Positions 57,187-64,000 of a stretch of 64,000 nucleotides of DNA are shown here, piece after piece (within the stretch, counting starts at the first letter, position 1; each line of letters begins with the position of its first letter). Below the pieces are notes generated by a model. The model was given only the letters and a program-made list of their open reading frames with translations, did no database searches and was not told where the DNA came from. The DNA is from a virus, in IMG/VR virus record IMGVR_UViG_3300010413_000010, positions 34,635-98,634 of that record; one strand, given 5' to 3'. The position numbers and the translations under genes are program-made.

Positions 57187-58413
57187 ATGAGGCAAAGTTT
57201 TCAGCAATACGCAAAGGAGCTTTACCGTAAGGACGGTAAAGAAGCTCTTTACGGAGCGTATGAAGAGACAAAGCAGAAGGGACTTCACAATATGAACGTT
57301 TCTTCTTATGACCGGCTATGTCGCCGGATACACAGAGAGTTTCAGGGTGTAGACCCGTTTTTGGAGAACTCACATGAGAATATTGCCACCTTGGAGGAGG
57401 CTATTGAATTCCATGAGATTCCCGAAAGCCTCCAGAGAAACATCAAGAAAGTTAGGTTTTCCTCCTGGGAATCTGGAGAAGAAACGAAGAAAGCAGTAAG
57501 GATTGAGGCGACTGCAGGGGAGAGTGAGCTCACCCCGGAAGAAGCGGCTGCGATTTTCCTTAAAATAGCTACGGAAGGGTTTACGCCCCCGAAAGTAAAA
57601 GCTCCCAAAGCAAAAAAGCAAGAGCTTCTCGGCCTCATGATACTGGCCGATCCACACATAGGCCGACAGGTTTGGGGTAATCGGATTAACGGAGAGAGCT
57701 ACACTCTTGAGGACTCCCGGAATGATTACTTAGAGACTGTCGCCGCCCTAATCGATTCCCGGCCGGTAGATAGATACTTATTTGCCATGCTCGGGGATAC
57801 ACTGAATTCAGATATAACAGGCCCTCAAGGGCTTGGGAAAGCCACTAGCAAAGGCACACCTCAACCGGAGACTGCCGACCCTTTTCAGATGTTTGAGTCT
57901 GCATTAAGGATTCTCAAGGATGCCATTTCTCTACTCCTTGACACTGGAAAGCCAGTCGACATTCTCCATGTATCTGGAAACCATGACAGTGCATCGAGTT
58001 ATCTGCTTATCACTGCTTTGAAACAATTTTTCCACTCTTATAAGGGAGTCACTTTTTACGCCGATGCAAATACTTATCAGTGTTATACCTGGGGTAAACA
58101 TGCGGGTTTATTTCTTCACGGCGATGGACCGAAGCCGGATATGTTACTGAATGTATTCGTCCATGATTATAAAGAAGAATACTTTAAAGCCGATTGGCAT
58201 AGCTGTTACATCGGCCACCAACATTACAGAAAAAAGACCATGCCTGACCTGATAGAGGAGCGAGGATTACGAATCCATCTCCATTCCTCCATGGCCGGAC
58301 ACGACACATGGCACCACCATAAAGGGTACAGGAGCATCAAGATGGGATCACTCCATGTGATTGACAAAGAACGCGGGGAGATTGCCGAAGAGATGCACAA
58401 GCTGACCCGGTAG
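57187..58413 (+). CDS. Metallophosphoesterase
   Basis: 408 residues from ATG 57187 (GGAG 6 bp upstream; the frame also runs upstream through the tRNA-like gene, which I exclude). N-terminal helical HTH-like region (about 1-60), linker rich in Lys/Pro/Glu, then calcineurin-type motifs: ADPHIGR (154-160), MLGDTLNSD, VSGNHDS, FLHGDG and IGHQHYRK, SSMAGHDTWH. Phage enzymes of this class are widespread. The substrate is unknown (DNA, RNA or cyclic nucleotides such as CBASS/CRISPR signals are all possible). Confidence 0.8.
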   Translation: MRQSFQQYAKELYRKDGKEALYGAYEETKQKGLHNMNVSSYDRLCRRIHREFQGVDPFLENSHENIATLEEAIEFHEIPESLQRNIKKVRFSSWESGEETKKAVRIEATAGESELTPEEAAAIFLKIATEGFTPPKVKAPKAKKQELLGLMILADPHIGRQVWGNRINGESYTLEDSRNDYLETVAALIDSRPVDRYLFAMLGDTLNSDITGPQGLGKATSKGTPQPETADPFQMFESALRILKDAISLLLDTGKPVDILHVSGNHDSASSYLLITALKQFFHSYKGVTFYADANTYQCYTWGKHAGLFLHGDGPKPDMLLNVFVHDYKEEYFKADWHSCYIGHQHYRKKTMPDLIEERGLRIHLHSSMAGHDTWHHHKGYRSIKMGSLHVIDKERGEIAEEMHKLTR

Positions 58414-58434
58414 AAAAGATTTTCAGGAGAAACT

Positions 58435-58716
58435 ATGGCATTTATTCTCAATGATTCACGAGAGGTGCGTCAACCGATTGACTTGGCTTCATACGGGATG
58501 CGTCTCGATTATTGGGCGCCTACAAACACAACGGATACACCTGATGGGTCTTTACCTGTTTCGGCAGGGACTGCCGAGGGTGAGGCCGTCTGTGTTGTAC
58601 CCCCTGGGACGTTGACCGTAGCTGGAGATTGGCGTCTCCAGGCTGTGTTGATATCGGCTGAAGGGGAAGTTCCAGCTGTAACAAAAACAGTAAATATCGC
58701 GGCTCGTGGTATGTAA
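58435..58716 (+). CDS. Small Ig-like / baseplate-type protein
   Basis: 93 residues, beta-rich: QPIDLASYGMRLDYWAPTNT, TAEGEAVCVVPPGTLTVAGD, WRLQAVLISAEGEVPAV. The pattern (MxLxW..PDG....G....V....L..AGxWxLQAxV) resembles the N-terminal Ig-like domain of baseplate upper protein-type phage proteins. It directly follows the metallophosphoesterase gene. A small virion or decoration protein is possible. Confidence 0.55.
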   Translation: MAFILNDSREVRQPIDLASYGMRLDYWAPTNTTDTPDGSLPVSAGTAEGEAVCVVPPGTLTVAGDWRLQAVLISAEGEVPAVTKTVNIAARGM

Positions 58717-58723
58717 GGAGCCC

Positions 58724-58785
58724 CACGGAGGGGTATACGGAGGGGTATAAGGCCCTTTCTGTAGACATTTTCCGTGGAAATATTA
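58724..58785. repeat. Dispersed regulatory repeat, copy 1
   Basis: GGAGGGGTATA is repeated in tandem 12 bp apart, then GGCCCTTTCTGTAG, then a near-palindrome TTTTCCGTGGAAA. The same block recurs at 63359-63420. It lies just behind the stop of the Ig-like gene. Confidence 0.75.
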
Positions 58786-58844
58786 CTCTAAACCGGTGCC
58801 CTCTGTCCGTAGGTTGGGCTGCCACAGGAGAGTGTGTTTTGAAA

Positions 58845-58889
58845 AAATGCCTAACATTGTCCTCACTTACAGAGGGGTGTTAGGCATTT
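58845..58889 (-). terminator. Long hairpin, probable terminator (mainly leftward)
   Basis: AAATGCCTAACA (58845-58856) pairs with TGTTAGGCATTT (58878-58889), 12 bp perfect. On the minus strand a TTTTTT run follows, so it ends the leftward transcript from the promoter at 59529-59557. It may also stop rightward transcription weakly. Confidence 0.65.
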
Positions 58890-59400
58890 CTTTCCCCCTC
58901 CGCTTTTCGATCTGGGAAAGTCAGATGAAGTTATGAAGTCTCTTCTTCACAGGGAGATAACACCATAGGACAATAAACTCTTGTATTTTTGCGCAACCTT
59001 AAAACAGAGAAGTATGCTACCATAAGCAGTAAGCAGAGCTTGGGAGGTTGCTGACTTCTCCAGTACTTTGCTCATTTTTGTCCAGAGCCTTCCCGGTCGT
59101 TGATCGTGGGGGGCTCTTTTTATTTGTAGAAGCTGTGGGAGAAAGGGAGAAACCATGTAATACAATAATAGGAAGACGGTACAGGTTAACTGCGTTTTAT
59201 TTCCAAGAGGATCGGGAAAAAGATGCCTGGAGGTTACGCAAAAAAGAGCTGCAGTAGCCGAAAAATACTGGAGAATGTGCATTAGGGTGAGTAGAAATGG
59301 GCATTACAAAAGTATTACAAAATCAGAAATCGACTTTGGTCGAAATTCTCTTCAGAAATTTCGCTCGGAAAGTATAGAGAATGCCGAAAATCGACCACTC
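58890..59400. other. Region without convincing gene
   Basis: Short frames exist on both strands (for example 59048-59257 on the plus strand) but lack start sites or protein-like composition. It holds the rightward terminator at 59084-59122 and is crossed by the leftward transcript described at 59529. Confidence 0.5.
59084..59122 (+). terminator. Rightward terminator
   Basis: AGAGCC (59084-59089) pairs with GGCTCT (59112-59117) followed by TTTTATTT. T-run only on the plus strand. Confidence 0.6.
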
Positions 59401-59408
59401 AAAGCGAC

Positions 59409-59483
59409 CTAAAAGTACCGGACTTCCGTGTAGAGATTAGGGCATGGGGTGGCCGCCCCCGTCCCGACTACGACGTTCGACAT
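59409..59483 (-). CDS. 24-residue micro-ORF behind the leftward promoter
   Basis: MSNVVVGTGAATPCPNLYTE then VRYF. AAAGGAA directly precedes the ATG, though rather close. It is the first frame on the transcript from the promoter at 59529-59557. Real translation is possible but unproven; the RNA itself may be the product. Confidence 0.35.
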   Translation of the reverse strand: MSNVVVGTGAATPCPNLYTEVRYF

Positions 59484-59528
59484 TTCCTTTATTTCAGGCT
59501 TTAATGTACTGTAATTATCTATGTATGC

Positions 59529-59557
59529 ATAGTACTCTACAAACAAGAGAATGTCAA
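59529..59557 (-). promoter_or_regulatory. Leftward promoter with AGTACT operator
   Basis: Minus strand TTGACA (59557-59552), 17-bp spacer, TACTAT (59534-59529); AGAGTACTAT overlaps the -10. Same class as the three rightward promoters at 59669, 60298 and 62152. Confidence 0.75.
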
Positions 59558-59668
59558 GCAAAATCGAAGAAAAACACAAAAGTTTCTGCCTGGGCATAGA
59601 CACCTCCAATAGAAGATAATTATCATATAATTATATCAGAAAACAGGCAGCACTTCCACCGATTTCAG

Positions 59669-59702
59669 TTGACAAAGGCAACTTTAGGTTGTATAGTACT
59701 AT
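59669..59702 (+). promoter_or_regulatory. Rightward promoter with ATAGTACTAT operator
   Basis: TTGACA (59669-59674), 17-bp spacer, TATAGT (59692-59697). The perfect palindrome ATAGTACTAT (59693-59702) covers the -10. The leader continues GCAAAACAACAAGGAGG. Confidence 0.8.
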
Positions 59703-59725
59703 GCAAAACAACAAGGAGGCTAACA

Positions 59726-60088
59726 ATGATTAGTACCAAAGTGAAAGAGTACAGTTCTTACGTCGATTATGGTGATTGTGGCGGGACCGGGAGTTATTAC
59801 CGCCATCCCTTCGGTGGAGTCTACTCCGATGGAGTCAAAGAGTTCGCCGAAAAGAATGAAGCATTCTGGTTGATTGACGCAATCTTTTCTCACCGGAATA
59901 ATCTTCCGATAGATGATACCACTATCATCTATTGCCACGTGGAAGACGGAAAAGCTATTCTGTTCCACATGCCGACCGATGACGAGACCAAGGTTCTACA
60001 GAAGATTGACTTCACTACCTTGGAACAGGACGCACGGTTTTACTATTCCGGGTATGAAAAGATTCTCTGTACCCTGAATGAGCGGTAG
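59726..60088 (+). CDS. Hypothetical acidic protein
   Basis: 120 residues from ATG 59726 (AAGGAGG upstream). DYGDCGGTGSYYRHPFGGVY is a Gly/Tyr-rich start; the rest is alpha/beta (FAEKNEAFWLIDAIFSHRNN). Similar small proteins occur in plasmids and phages without known function. First of the right-end small-protein set. Confidence 0.6.
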   Translation: MISTKVKEYSSYVDYGDCGGTGSYYRHPFGGVYSDGVKEFAEKNEAFWLIDAIFSHRNNLPIDDTTIIYCHVEDGKAILFHMPTDDETKVLQKIDFTTLEQDARFYYSGYEKILCTLNER

Positions 60089-60254
60089 AACAGAAGGCCG
60101 ACTGTGCAGGAATTCAGTACTAAATTTTTGTATTACATAATTCCCCGGATTTTTAATACTAAAGTTATATTGAGATTTCCCCCGGCTTTGTCGTAACTTG
60201 ACTATAGCTTATGGGAGACTTCCTACGATAGAAGTCAATAAAGTTATGGGAATA

Positions 60255-60289
60255 GGCGGTCCGTAGAGGTGCGGACCGTCTTTTTTTAA
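60255..60289 (+). terminator. Intrinsic terminator
   Basis: GGCGGTCCG (60255-60263)/CGGACCGTC (60272-60280), then TTTTTTT. Separates the 59.7 kb gene from the next promoter. The stretch 60089-60250 has no gene; it includes a TTGACT..AGTCAA inverted repeat at about 60197-60238. Confidence 0.9.
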
Positions 60290-60297
60290 CATTTAGT

Positions 60298-60326
60298 TTG
60301 ACAAGTAGTTGTAAATAGAGTACTAT
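60298..60326 (+). promoter_or_regulatory. Rightward promoter with AGAGTACTAT operator
   Basis: TTGACA (60298-60303), 17-bp spacer, TACTAT (60321-60326), with AGAGTACTAT over the -10 and an ACAACAA leader before the ribosome site AAGGAG. Confidence 0.85.
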
Positions 60327-60358
60327 ACATACAAGAAACAACAAAAAAGGAGATAGCT

Positions 60359-60988
60359 ATGGGTGTTATCTACAAAGAACTTGAAGGCGAAAATGTCAAA
60401 GTAAGAATCGAGTATGAAGAGTACCCCGAATCCCCCGATTTCTATGACAGGTTGGGGACGATCTATTACACAGAAAACCGGTATTTCGGATTCGGTAAAG
60501 AAGACAAAGGGTTCAACTACAGTGAAGACCTTGCAGAGAAGCACCGGGAACTGGAAAAGGCCGGTGCTATCATTCTCCCGGTCTACGCCCATGTTCATTC
60601 AGGGGTTTCTGTTTCCACCGGCTCCTTTAGCGATCCTTGGGATTCTGGGCAGTGCGGTTTTATCGCCGTTGAGCGGGGAAGGGTGCTGGAAGAATATGGA
60701 AAGAAGATTATCACCAAGAAGGTCCGGGAGACAGTTGTCCGGGTTCTGGAAGGTGAAATCGAAACATGGGACCAGTACTTTACCGGGGAAATCTTCGGGA
60801 TTATCGTAACCGATAATGACGGGGAAGAACTGGAAAGTTGTTGGGGATTCTACGGGTACAAATACACCGAAGAAGAAGCGGACCGCCAGTTGAAAGCTTG
60901 GGACCGTGATGTTGCCAACGAGAAGACCGAAGAGGACGTAATGGGGAACTGTGAATCCATGACCGCCCTTCTTCATGCAACGGTTTAA
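60359..60988 (+). CDS. Hypothetical protein of a phage/plasmid family
   Basis: 209 residues from ATG 60359. VYAHVHSGVSVSTGSF and DPWDSGQCGFIAV are familiar from hypothetical proteins of phages and conjugative plasmids. A later segment LEGEIETWDQYFTGEIFGII, and WGFYGYKYTEEE, complete the pattern. Acidic. Probably cytoplasmic. No biochemical function is known to me. Confidence 0.65.
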   Translation: MGVIYKELEGENVKVRIEYEEYPESPDFYDRLGTIYYTENRYFGFGKEDKGFNYSEDLAEKHRELEKAGAIILPVYAHVHSGVSVSTGSFSDPWDSGQCGFIAVERGRVLEEYGKKIITKKVRETVVRVLEGEIETWDQYFTGEIFGIIVTDNDGEELESCWGFYGYKYTEEEADRQLKAWDRDVANEKTEEDVMGNCESMTALLHATV

Positions 60989-61000
60989 GGAGGGGAAACA

Positions 61001-61273
61001 ATGAACAAAATCACCATGGAATATCAGGAGCTTGCAAGGCTGAACACTTTGCATGACTTCAAAAAACATCGGGCCGATGATGATTTGAAGACCCTTGAAA
61101 TAGCAAAAAAGAACGCTATTGAAGCGATCAACAGGAATGACTTCAAGGATGCAATGCAAGAGATACAGGAATGTATTACCCAAAAGGCAATACAATACGA
61201 ATTGGAAAAGTTCTGTATGGACCTGAAGCGTATCATTGAAGACATAGAGGAGGACCAGAATGCAAATACATAA
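61001..61273 (+). CDS. Small helical protein
   Basis: 90 residues, almost wholly helical (YQELARLNTLHDFKKHRADD, DAMQEIQECITQKAIQYELE). GGAGG upstream. The end overlaps the next start by 14 bp. No family recognised. Confidence 0.55.
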   Translation: MNKITMEYQELARLNTLHDFKKHRADDDLKTLEIAKKNAIEAINRNDFKDAMQEIQECITQKAIQYELEKFCMDLKRIIEDIEEDQNANT

Positions 61274-61559
61274 ACAACTGATAAAGAAGGAAAATAAACT
61301 GCCCGAACAGGTTCGAGCACAGATTATCAGATATGCCGGGGTAAATTTTGAGGTGGTTCACTTCTGGAAGACCGGTACTAGTGATTACTATGTAGTAGTA
61401 CGGACTGAAGACGTAGACGACGGGGATATAGAGGAGTTCTTCTTCTTCCATATCTTCTGGTCCGAACTGACAAAGCGGTGGATGACCAGTGTGGACGGTG
61501 AAGTTGGCCGGAAACTCGAACACAAGAGTAATCCCGCAACATGGTACAAGGTGCAGTAA
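61260..61559 (+). CDS. Hypothetical protein
   Basis: 99 residues: basic start, aromatic beta-rich centre (VHFWKTGTSDYYVVVRTEDV, EEFFFFHIFWSELTKRW). GAGGAGG before ATG. Function unknown. Confidence 0.55.
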   Translation: MQIHKQLIKKENKLPEQVRAQIIRYAGVNFEVVHFWKTGTSDYYVVVRTEDVDDGDIEEFFFFHIFWSELTKRWMTSVDGEVGRKLEHKSNPATWYKVQ

Positions 61560-61571
61560 GGGGGACCAACA

Positions 61572-61841
61572 ATGAATAGATACACTGGAAGAGTGGTAAT
61601 TGAAATTGCATTCGAGATCGAGTTCAGGGATGAGAAGAAGGCCCTGGAAATATACCGGGATATTTTCAATCCCGGTGGAGAACTGAATAATCTGGTAGGT
61701 GATATTGTTGCCGAACGATACCACAATCAGGATGGCCCCTGTCCCTATGCCGATGAAGGAATTGAATACACCATGCACGACTACTGGGACGAAAGAGAAT
61801 CCCCGGCAATCTACCCGAAGGAGGGAAACAATGAAAACTGA
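61572..61841 (+). CDS. Hypothetical protein
   Basis: 89 residues: beta-strand start (MNRYTGRVVIEIAFEIEFRD), helix (EKKALEIYRDIFNPGGELNN), acidic end. The end overlaps the next start by 11 bp. No family recognised. Confidence 0.55.
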   Translation: MNRYTGRVVIEIAFEIEFRDEKKALEIYRDIFNPGGELNNLVGDIVAERYHNQDGPCPYADEGIEYTMHDYWDERESPAIYPKEGNNEN

Positions 61842-62142
61842 AATACCGAGAATCATAATATCAGCGGACAGTCCGGTCTCCATTGATGATCTTTACATGC
61901 TGAACACCAATTATGAAGGCCTGAAGGTGGAACTGTATATTCTGGATTATTCCGCCGATTCCAAAGTGTTGGCCTACCGTATCGATGAACCGGACACCCC
62001 CGAAGCGGACCGGACCGGAGAAAGAATTCCGGTTATCCTTACACAATATACTTTCTGGGAAGACGCCACTCCCGTTGAAAAGATTATCACCGGCGAGTTC
62101 ACCATGGCCGATATCATGGTCGGGAAGTTCACAAGCCCCTGA
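61831..62142 (+). CDS. Hypothetical acidic protein
   Basis: 103 residues from ATG 61831 (AAGGAGGG upstream). Alpha/beta (MKTEIPRIIISADSPVSIDD, YEGLKVELYILDYSADS). Directly followed by a terminator. No family recognised. Confidence 0.55.
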   Translation: MKTEIPRIIISADSPVSIDDLYMLNTNYEGLKVELYILDYSADSKVLAYRIDEPDTPEADRTGERIPVILTQYTFWEDATPVEKIITGEFTMADIMVGKFTSP

Positions 62143-62159
62143 AATCGGGGCTTGTTCTT
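62133..62159 (+). terminator. Terminator overlapping the next promoter
   Basis: AAGCCCC (62133-62139)/GGGGCTT (62147-62153), then GTTCTTTT. The -35 box of the next promoter (62152-62157) lies in its T-tract. Confidence 0.8.
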
Positions 62160-62180
62160 TTAGAAAGCGTATAGTACTAT
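62152..62180 (+). promoter_or_regulatory. Rightward promoter with ATAGTACTAT operator
   Basis: TTGTTC (62152-62157), 17-bp spacer, TACTAT (62175-62180); the perfect palindrome ATAGTACTAT is at 62171-62180. Leader GCGCATACAACAACAA resembles those of the other two promoters. Confidence 0.75.
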
Positions 62181-62210
62181 GCGCATACAACAACAAAAAG
62201 GAAGGAAAAT

Positions 62211-62924
62211 ATGGAACATAAAGGAATAAAAGGAAAGATTCAGGATTTCGATACGGACGCTTTTGTGGTTGTTGCTGAAAACACCTCCAAGCCGATTGAA
62301 GTCACCGGGGAGACCTTGGGGGAAGTCAGAAACAACTTCCAGAAGGCCATTGATACTCATATTGCAGAATGTGAAGCTGAAAAAAAGCCCATTATGGACA
62401 ACTTCCGTTTGGCTGATGAGCTGAAAAGGAAAGCCGAATCATGGGTAGACCGGTCCTTCAACTTCATCCATCTTGACGTGTATGAAAAGATGGCCGATGG
62501 TATGTTGTTTGAGTACATCCGCAACCCGGACCCTACCGCTGATGAAGCGATTGAGTGGTACGATGATCGGGACGACGACGAGAAAGCCGAAATCGAAGAG
62601 GAAAGAGACGGCGAAGACTTGGATGAATTTCTTCTGGAAAACTACCGGGACGAGATCGTCTCCTACCGTGACGAGCAGGGACGGGAAAACTACCCCATGT
62701 GGAATACCCTTTTCGAATTCCGGTGGGACGCAAGCGAAGAATGGTTGGTCAAGGCTGAAAAAGCCGGGTTCGGTGTAATTGAAAGACTGGAAGACTTCAA
62801 CCCGACTCTTTTCGTCGCCGGGTGTGGGTATAGCTTCTACGGTACCCACTGGATTCCCCTGTATCTTTCCATCTTTGAAGCTGAAGCTGAATACTATAAG
62901 AATGTCAAATATGACATGATGTAA
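62211..62924 (+). CDS. Hypothetical acidic protein
   Basis: 237 residues. The N-terminus (DTDAFVVVAENTSKPIEVTG, ETLGEVRNNFQKAIDTH) has a HicB-like antitoxin-fold pattern. The middle is very acidic (DDRDDDEKAEIEEERDGEDL) and the C-terminus aromatic (CGYSFYGTHWIPLYLSIFE). The strong negative charge could mimic DNA. Function unknown. Confidence 0.6.
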   Translation: MEHKGIKGKIQDFDTDAFVVVAENTSKPIEVTGETLGEVRNNFQKAIDTHIAECEAEKKPIMDNFRLADELKRKAESWVDRSFNFIHLDVYEKMADGMLFEYIRNPDPTADEAIEWYDDRDDDEKAEIEEERDGEDLDEFLLENYRDEIVSYRDEQGRENYPMWNTLFEFRWDASEEWLVKAEKAGFGVIERLEDFNPTLFVAGCGYSFYGTHWIPLYLSIFEAEAEYYKNVKYDMM

Positions 62925-62933
62925 GGGGGTTGT

Positions 62934-63374
62934 ATGGCAAAGCATAAGGAAAACGGTATCGGTATTGGAACAGGCTCCAACACCGTCCGCCGGTGGGATA
63001 TCAACAGTAGGTCCGGCAATGGGGCCGTCCTTACATTGGTCTATCAAGCCAACAAGGACGGCCAACAGATAAATGCCTACGAGATCGACCCGAATCCCAG
63101 TGTTTCGGTGCGGGTTCGGAAATTGATTGAAGGCGGTTATTTGAGATCGGAATTTGGTCCTACCGCTGATACCGCCGACCGGCCGAAAAACCAGCAACGT
63201 CAGAGGCGAAATCTTTTCATTACAGAGAAGGGAAAGAAGGAATTGGTCCGTCGTGCGCGTGTAGTCGAAAAGAATGGGACCGTGGACGGACTGACCAAAG
63301 ACCCGGAAGAGGGACGGCCGGACCTACGGCCGATCTTTTTCGAGATTGAGAAAGAGGTCCGTGGAGGGGTATAG
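62934..63374 (+). CDS. Winged-helix-like basic protein
   Basis: 146 residues: VRVRKLIEGGYLRSEFGP and RNLFITEKGKKELVRRARVV read as recognition helix and wing of a winged helix, like small MarR/PadR-type or phage transcription regulators. Basic. Its stop lies inside the second dispersed repeat. A candidate regulator of the AGTACT promoters, but unproven. Confidence 0.55.
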   Translation: MAKHKENGIGIGTGSNTVRRWDINSRSGNGAVLTLVYQANKDGQQINAYEIDPNPSVSVRVRKLIEGGYLRSEFGPTADTADRPKNQQRQRRNLFITEKGKKELVRRARVVEKNGTVDGLTKDPEEGRPDLRPIFFEIEKEVRGGV

Positions 63375-63420
63375 GGAGGGGTATACAGGCCCTTCCGTAG
63401 CATTTTTCCATGGAAAATCA
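63359..63420. repeat. Dispersed regulatory repeat, copy 2
   Basis: GGAGGGGTATA in tandem (12 bp apart), GGCCCTTCCGTAG, then perfect palindrome TTTTCCATGGAAAA. Matches 58724-58785 over about 60 bp with few changes, including inside coding sequence at its 5' end. Confidence 0.75.
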
Positions 63421-63623
63421 TTTTACAAAAGGAGGTAAAAATTAACAGGGTGGAAGAGTAACCAAGCCCCAAAAACAACAAAAGGGGCCGGTCCCCCTTG
63501 GAGCAGGGTATGTATAGTAATATACAGGGTAGGACGTGCCCGAAAATACCCCGTCAGAGCGCTGAGGATTGTCACCAGCGCCTTTTCCAAGGATATCCGG
63601 CTATCTGTAAAGGGAAGGTAAGA
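63421..63623 (+). other. Leader region without firm gene
   Basis: A perfect ribosome site AAAGGAGGTAAAAATTAAC (63428) stands without a start codon. GGGGCC..GGCCCC-like short repeats and ATAGTAATAT at 63513 (a weak relative of the AGTACT palindrome) follow. A frame from 63498 joins the next gene but lacks a ribosome site. Confidence 0.4.
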
Positions 63624-63818
63624 ATGACGAAATCTAAGCTGAAAAAGATGAAAAAGGACGATCTTATTTTACTGGTTCTGGAAGAACATGAGAAGGCAGC
63701 GAAGTATCAGGAGAATGTGCTGGAGCTGATGAAAAGATTGACCCGGATTCTATCTATTTTCAAAAAGTATCCTGCTTTGGAGAAGCAGCTCCCAGCCGAT
63801 TCTAAGATCGAAAACTAA
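63624..63818 (+). CDS. Small coiled-coil basic protein
   Basis: 64 residues from ATG 63624 (GGGAAGG upstream). Very Lys-rich start (MTKSKLKKMKKDDLILLVLE), helical throughout. An in-frame longer form from 63498 (Cys-rich N-terminus) cannot be excluded. No family recognised. Confidence 0.5.
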   Translation: MTKSKLKKMKKDDLILLVLEEHEKAAKYQENVLELMKRLTRILSIFKKYPALEKQLPADSKIEN

Positions 63819-63873
63819 CCTGCTGAAGCTTGGAGTTTCGCTACCAGGTTGAAAAACAAGCTGCGAAGAGAAG

Positions 63874-63926
63874 AAAGCCCCGTATCGGGAAACCTGAAAA
63901 TAGGACTAACCGATACGGGGCTTTTT
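63874..63926 (+). terminator. Strong intrinsic terminator
   Basis: AAAGCCCCGTATCGG (63874-63888) pairs perfectly with CCGATACGGGGCTTT (63910-63924), 15 bp, 21-nt loop, short T-run. An AGCTTG/CAAGCT stem precedes it (63830-63862). Nothing recognisable follows to the window end. Confidence 0.85.
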
Positions 63927-64000
63927 GTGCTTGGGGGCTGCCGTTTTTATCAGTGCTTGGGGTTGAAAAATGTGTCAGAAATTCTTGTCTGAAAATTTCC

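Noticed and set aside
59048-59257. 69-codon plus-strand frame
   Set aside because: It overlaps a terminator, has no ribosome site and no protein-like pattern.
58947-59282. 111-codon minus-strand frame on the leftward transcript
   Set aside because: Composition is not protein-like and there is no ribosome site before its start. I keep only the promoter, terminator and micro-ORF.
63513-63522. Fifth member of the ATAGTACTAT promoter family
   Set aside because: ATAGTAATAT breaks the palindrome and no -35 box lies at a proper distance.

Overview
The window looks like part of a large tailed-phage genome that also carries a complete plasmid maintenance unit, so I read it as a phage-plasmid (P1-like lifestyle). 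The phage evidence is a lambda J-like tail-tip protein, a giant LamG-domain fibre, a lysis cassette, and a full phage replication, recombination and nucleotide-metabolism set. The plasmid evidence is a replication initiator next to an origin with 21-bp-phased iterons and DnaA boxes, a ParA/small-partner partition operon with 11-bp-spaced direct repeats, a tyrosine recombinase and a HigBA toxin-antitoxin pair. At least three proteins carry lipobox signal peptides, so the host processes lipoproteins. The window does not identify the host species.

Layout. 1-9.8 kb (+): tail tip, LamG fibre and lysis cassette, with a small gene overprinted on a larger one, ending in a strong terminator. 9.8-14.5 kb (-): an operon of tiny proteins, many of them CxxC zinc ribbons, from a consensus promoter at 14.5 kb. 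14.6-19.2 kb (-): thioredoxin, radical SAM protein, a truncated Dcm and a class II ribonucleotide reductase (nrdJ) interrupted by a group I intron with a LAGLIDADG endonuclease. 19.3-20.1 kb (+): HigBA. 20.1-34.8 kb (-): a DUF551/DUF4262 fusion, a YkgJ-like protein, an AcrVA2-like protein, a ParB-like protein, ThyX, a split SbcC with SbcD, an M23 peptidase, a resolvase-like nuclease, RecA, SSB, a possible UvsY, MazG and a clamp loader. 34.8-35.2 kb: a regulatory region with palindromic operators and a probable stand-alone small RNA. 35.2-47.2 kb (-): primase, UDG-PolA fusion, clamp, DnaB helicase, two methyltransferases, a HARP/SNF2 helicase and a tyrosine recombinase. 47.2-50.8 kb: Rep, iteron origin and Par. 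50.9-52.9 kb (-): a large wHTH-like protein and a small partner. 52.9-58.7 kb (+): an HTH regulator, a dNTP-pyrophosphatase/HAD fusion, a tRNA island with unusual RNAs, a lipoprotein and a metallophosphoesterase. 58.7-63.9 kb (+): small acidic proteins of unknown function from several promoters that share one operator-like palindrome.

How it works together. The polymerase, clamp, clamp loader, helicase and primase give a largely self-sufficient replisome. NrdJ/Trx, ThyX, MazG and the dNTP-PPase/HAD fusion shape the dNTP pool. RecA, SSB, UvsY-like, SbcCD and the nuclease form a T4-like recombination module. Rep/iterons, Par, recombinase and HigBA would keep the element as a low-copy plasmid.

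The most unusual candidates are a 78-nt RNA at 55986-56063 that folds as the tRNA-like domain of tmRNA (G3-U70 pair, D-loop without a stem, P2 helix) but lacks any mRNA-like part; a switch-like structured RNA directly upstream of it; a three-hairpin small RNA at 35067-35209 with its own promoter and terminator; and a family of TTGACA-17-TACTAT promoters overlapping an ATAGTACTAT palindrome.
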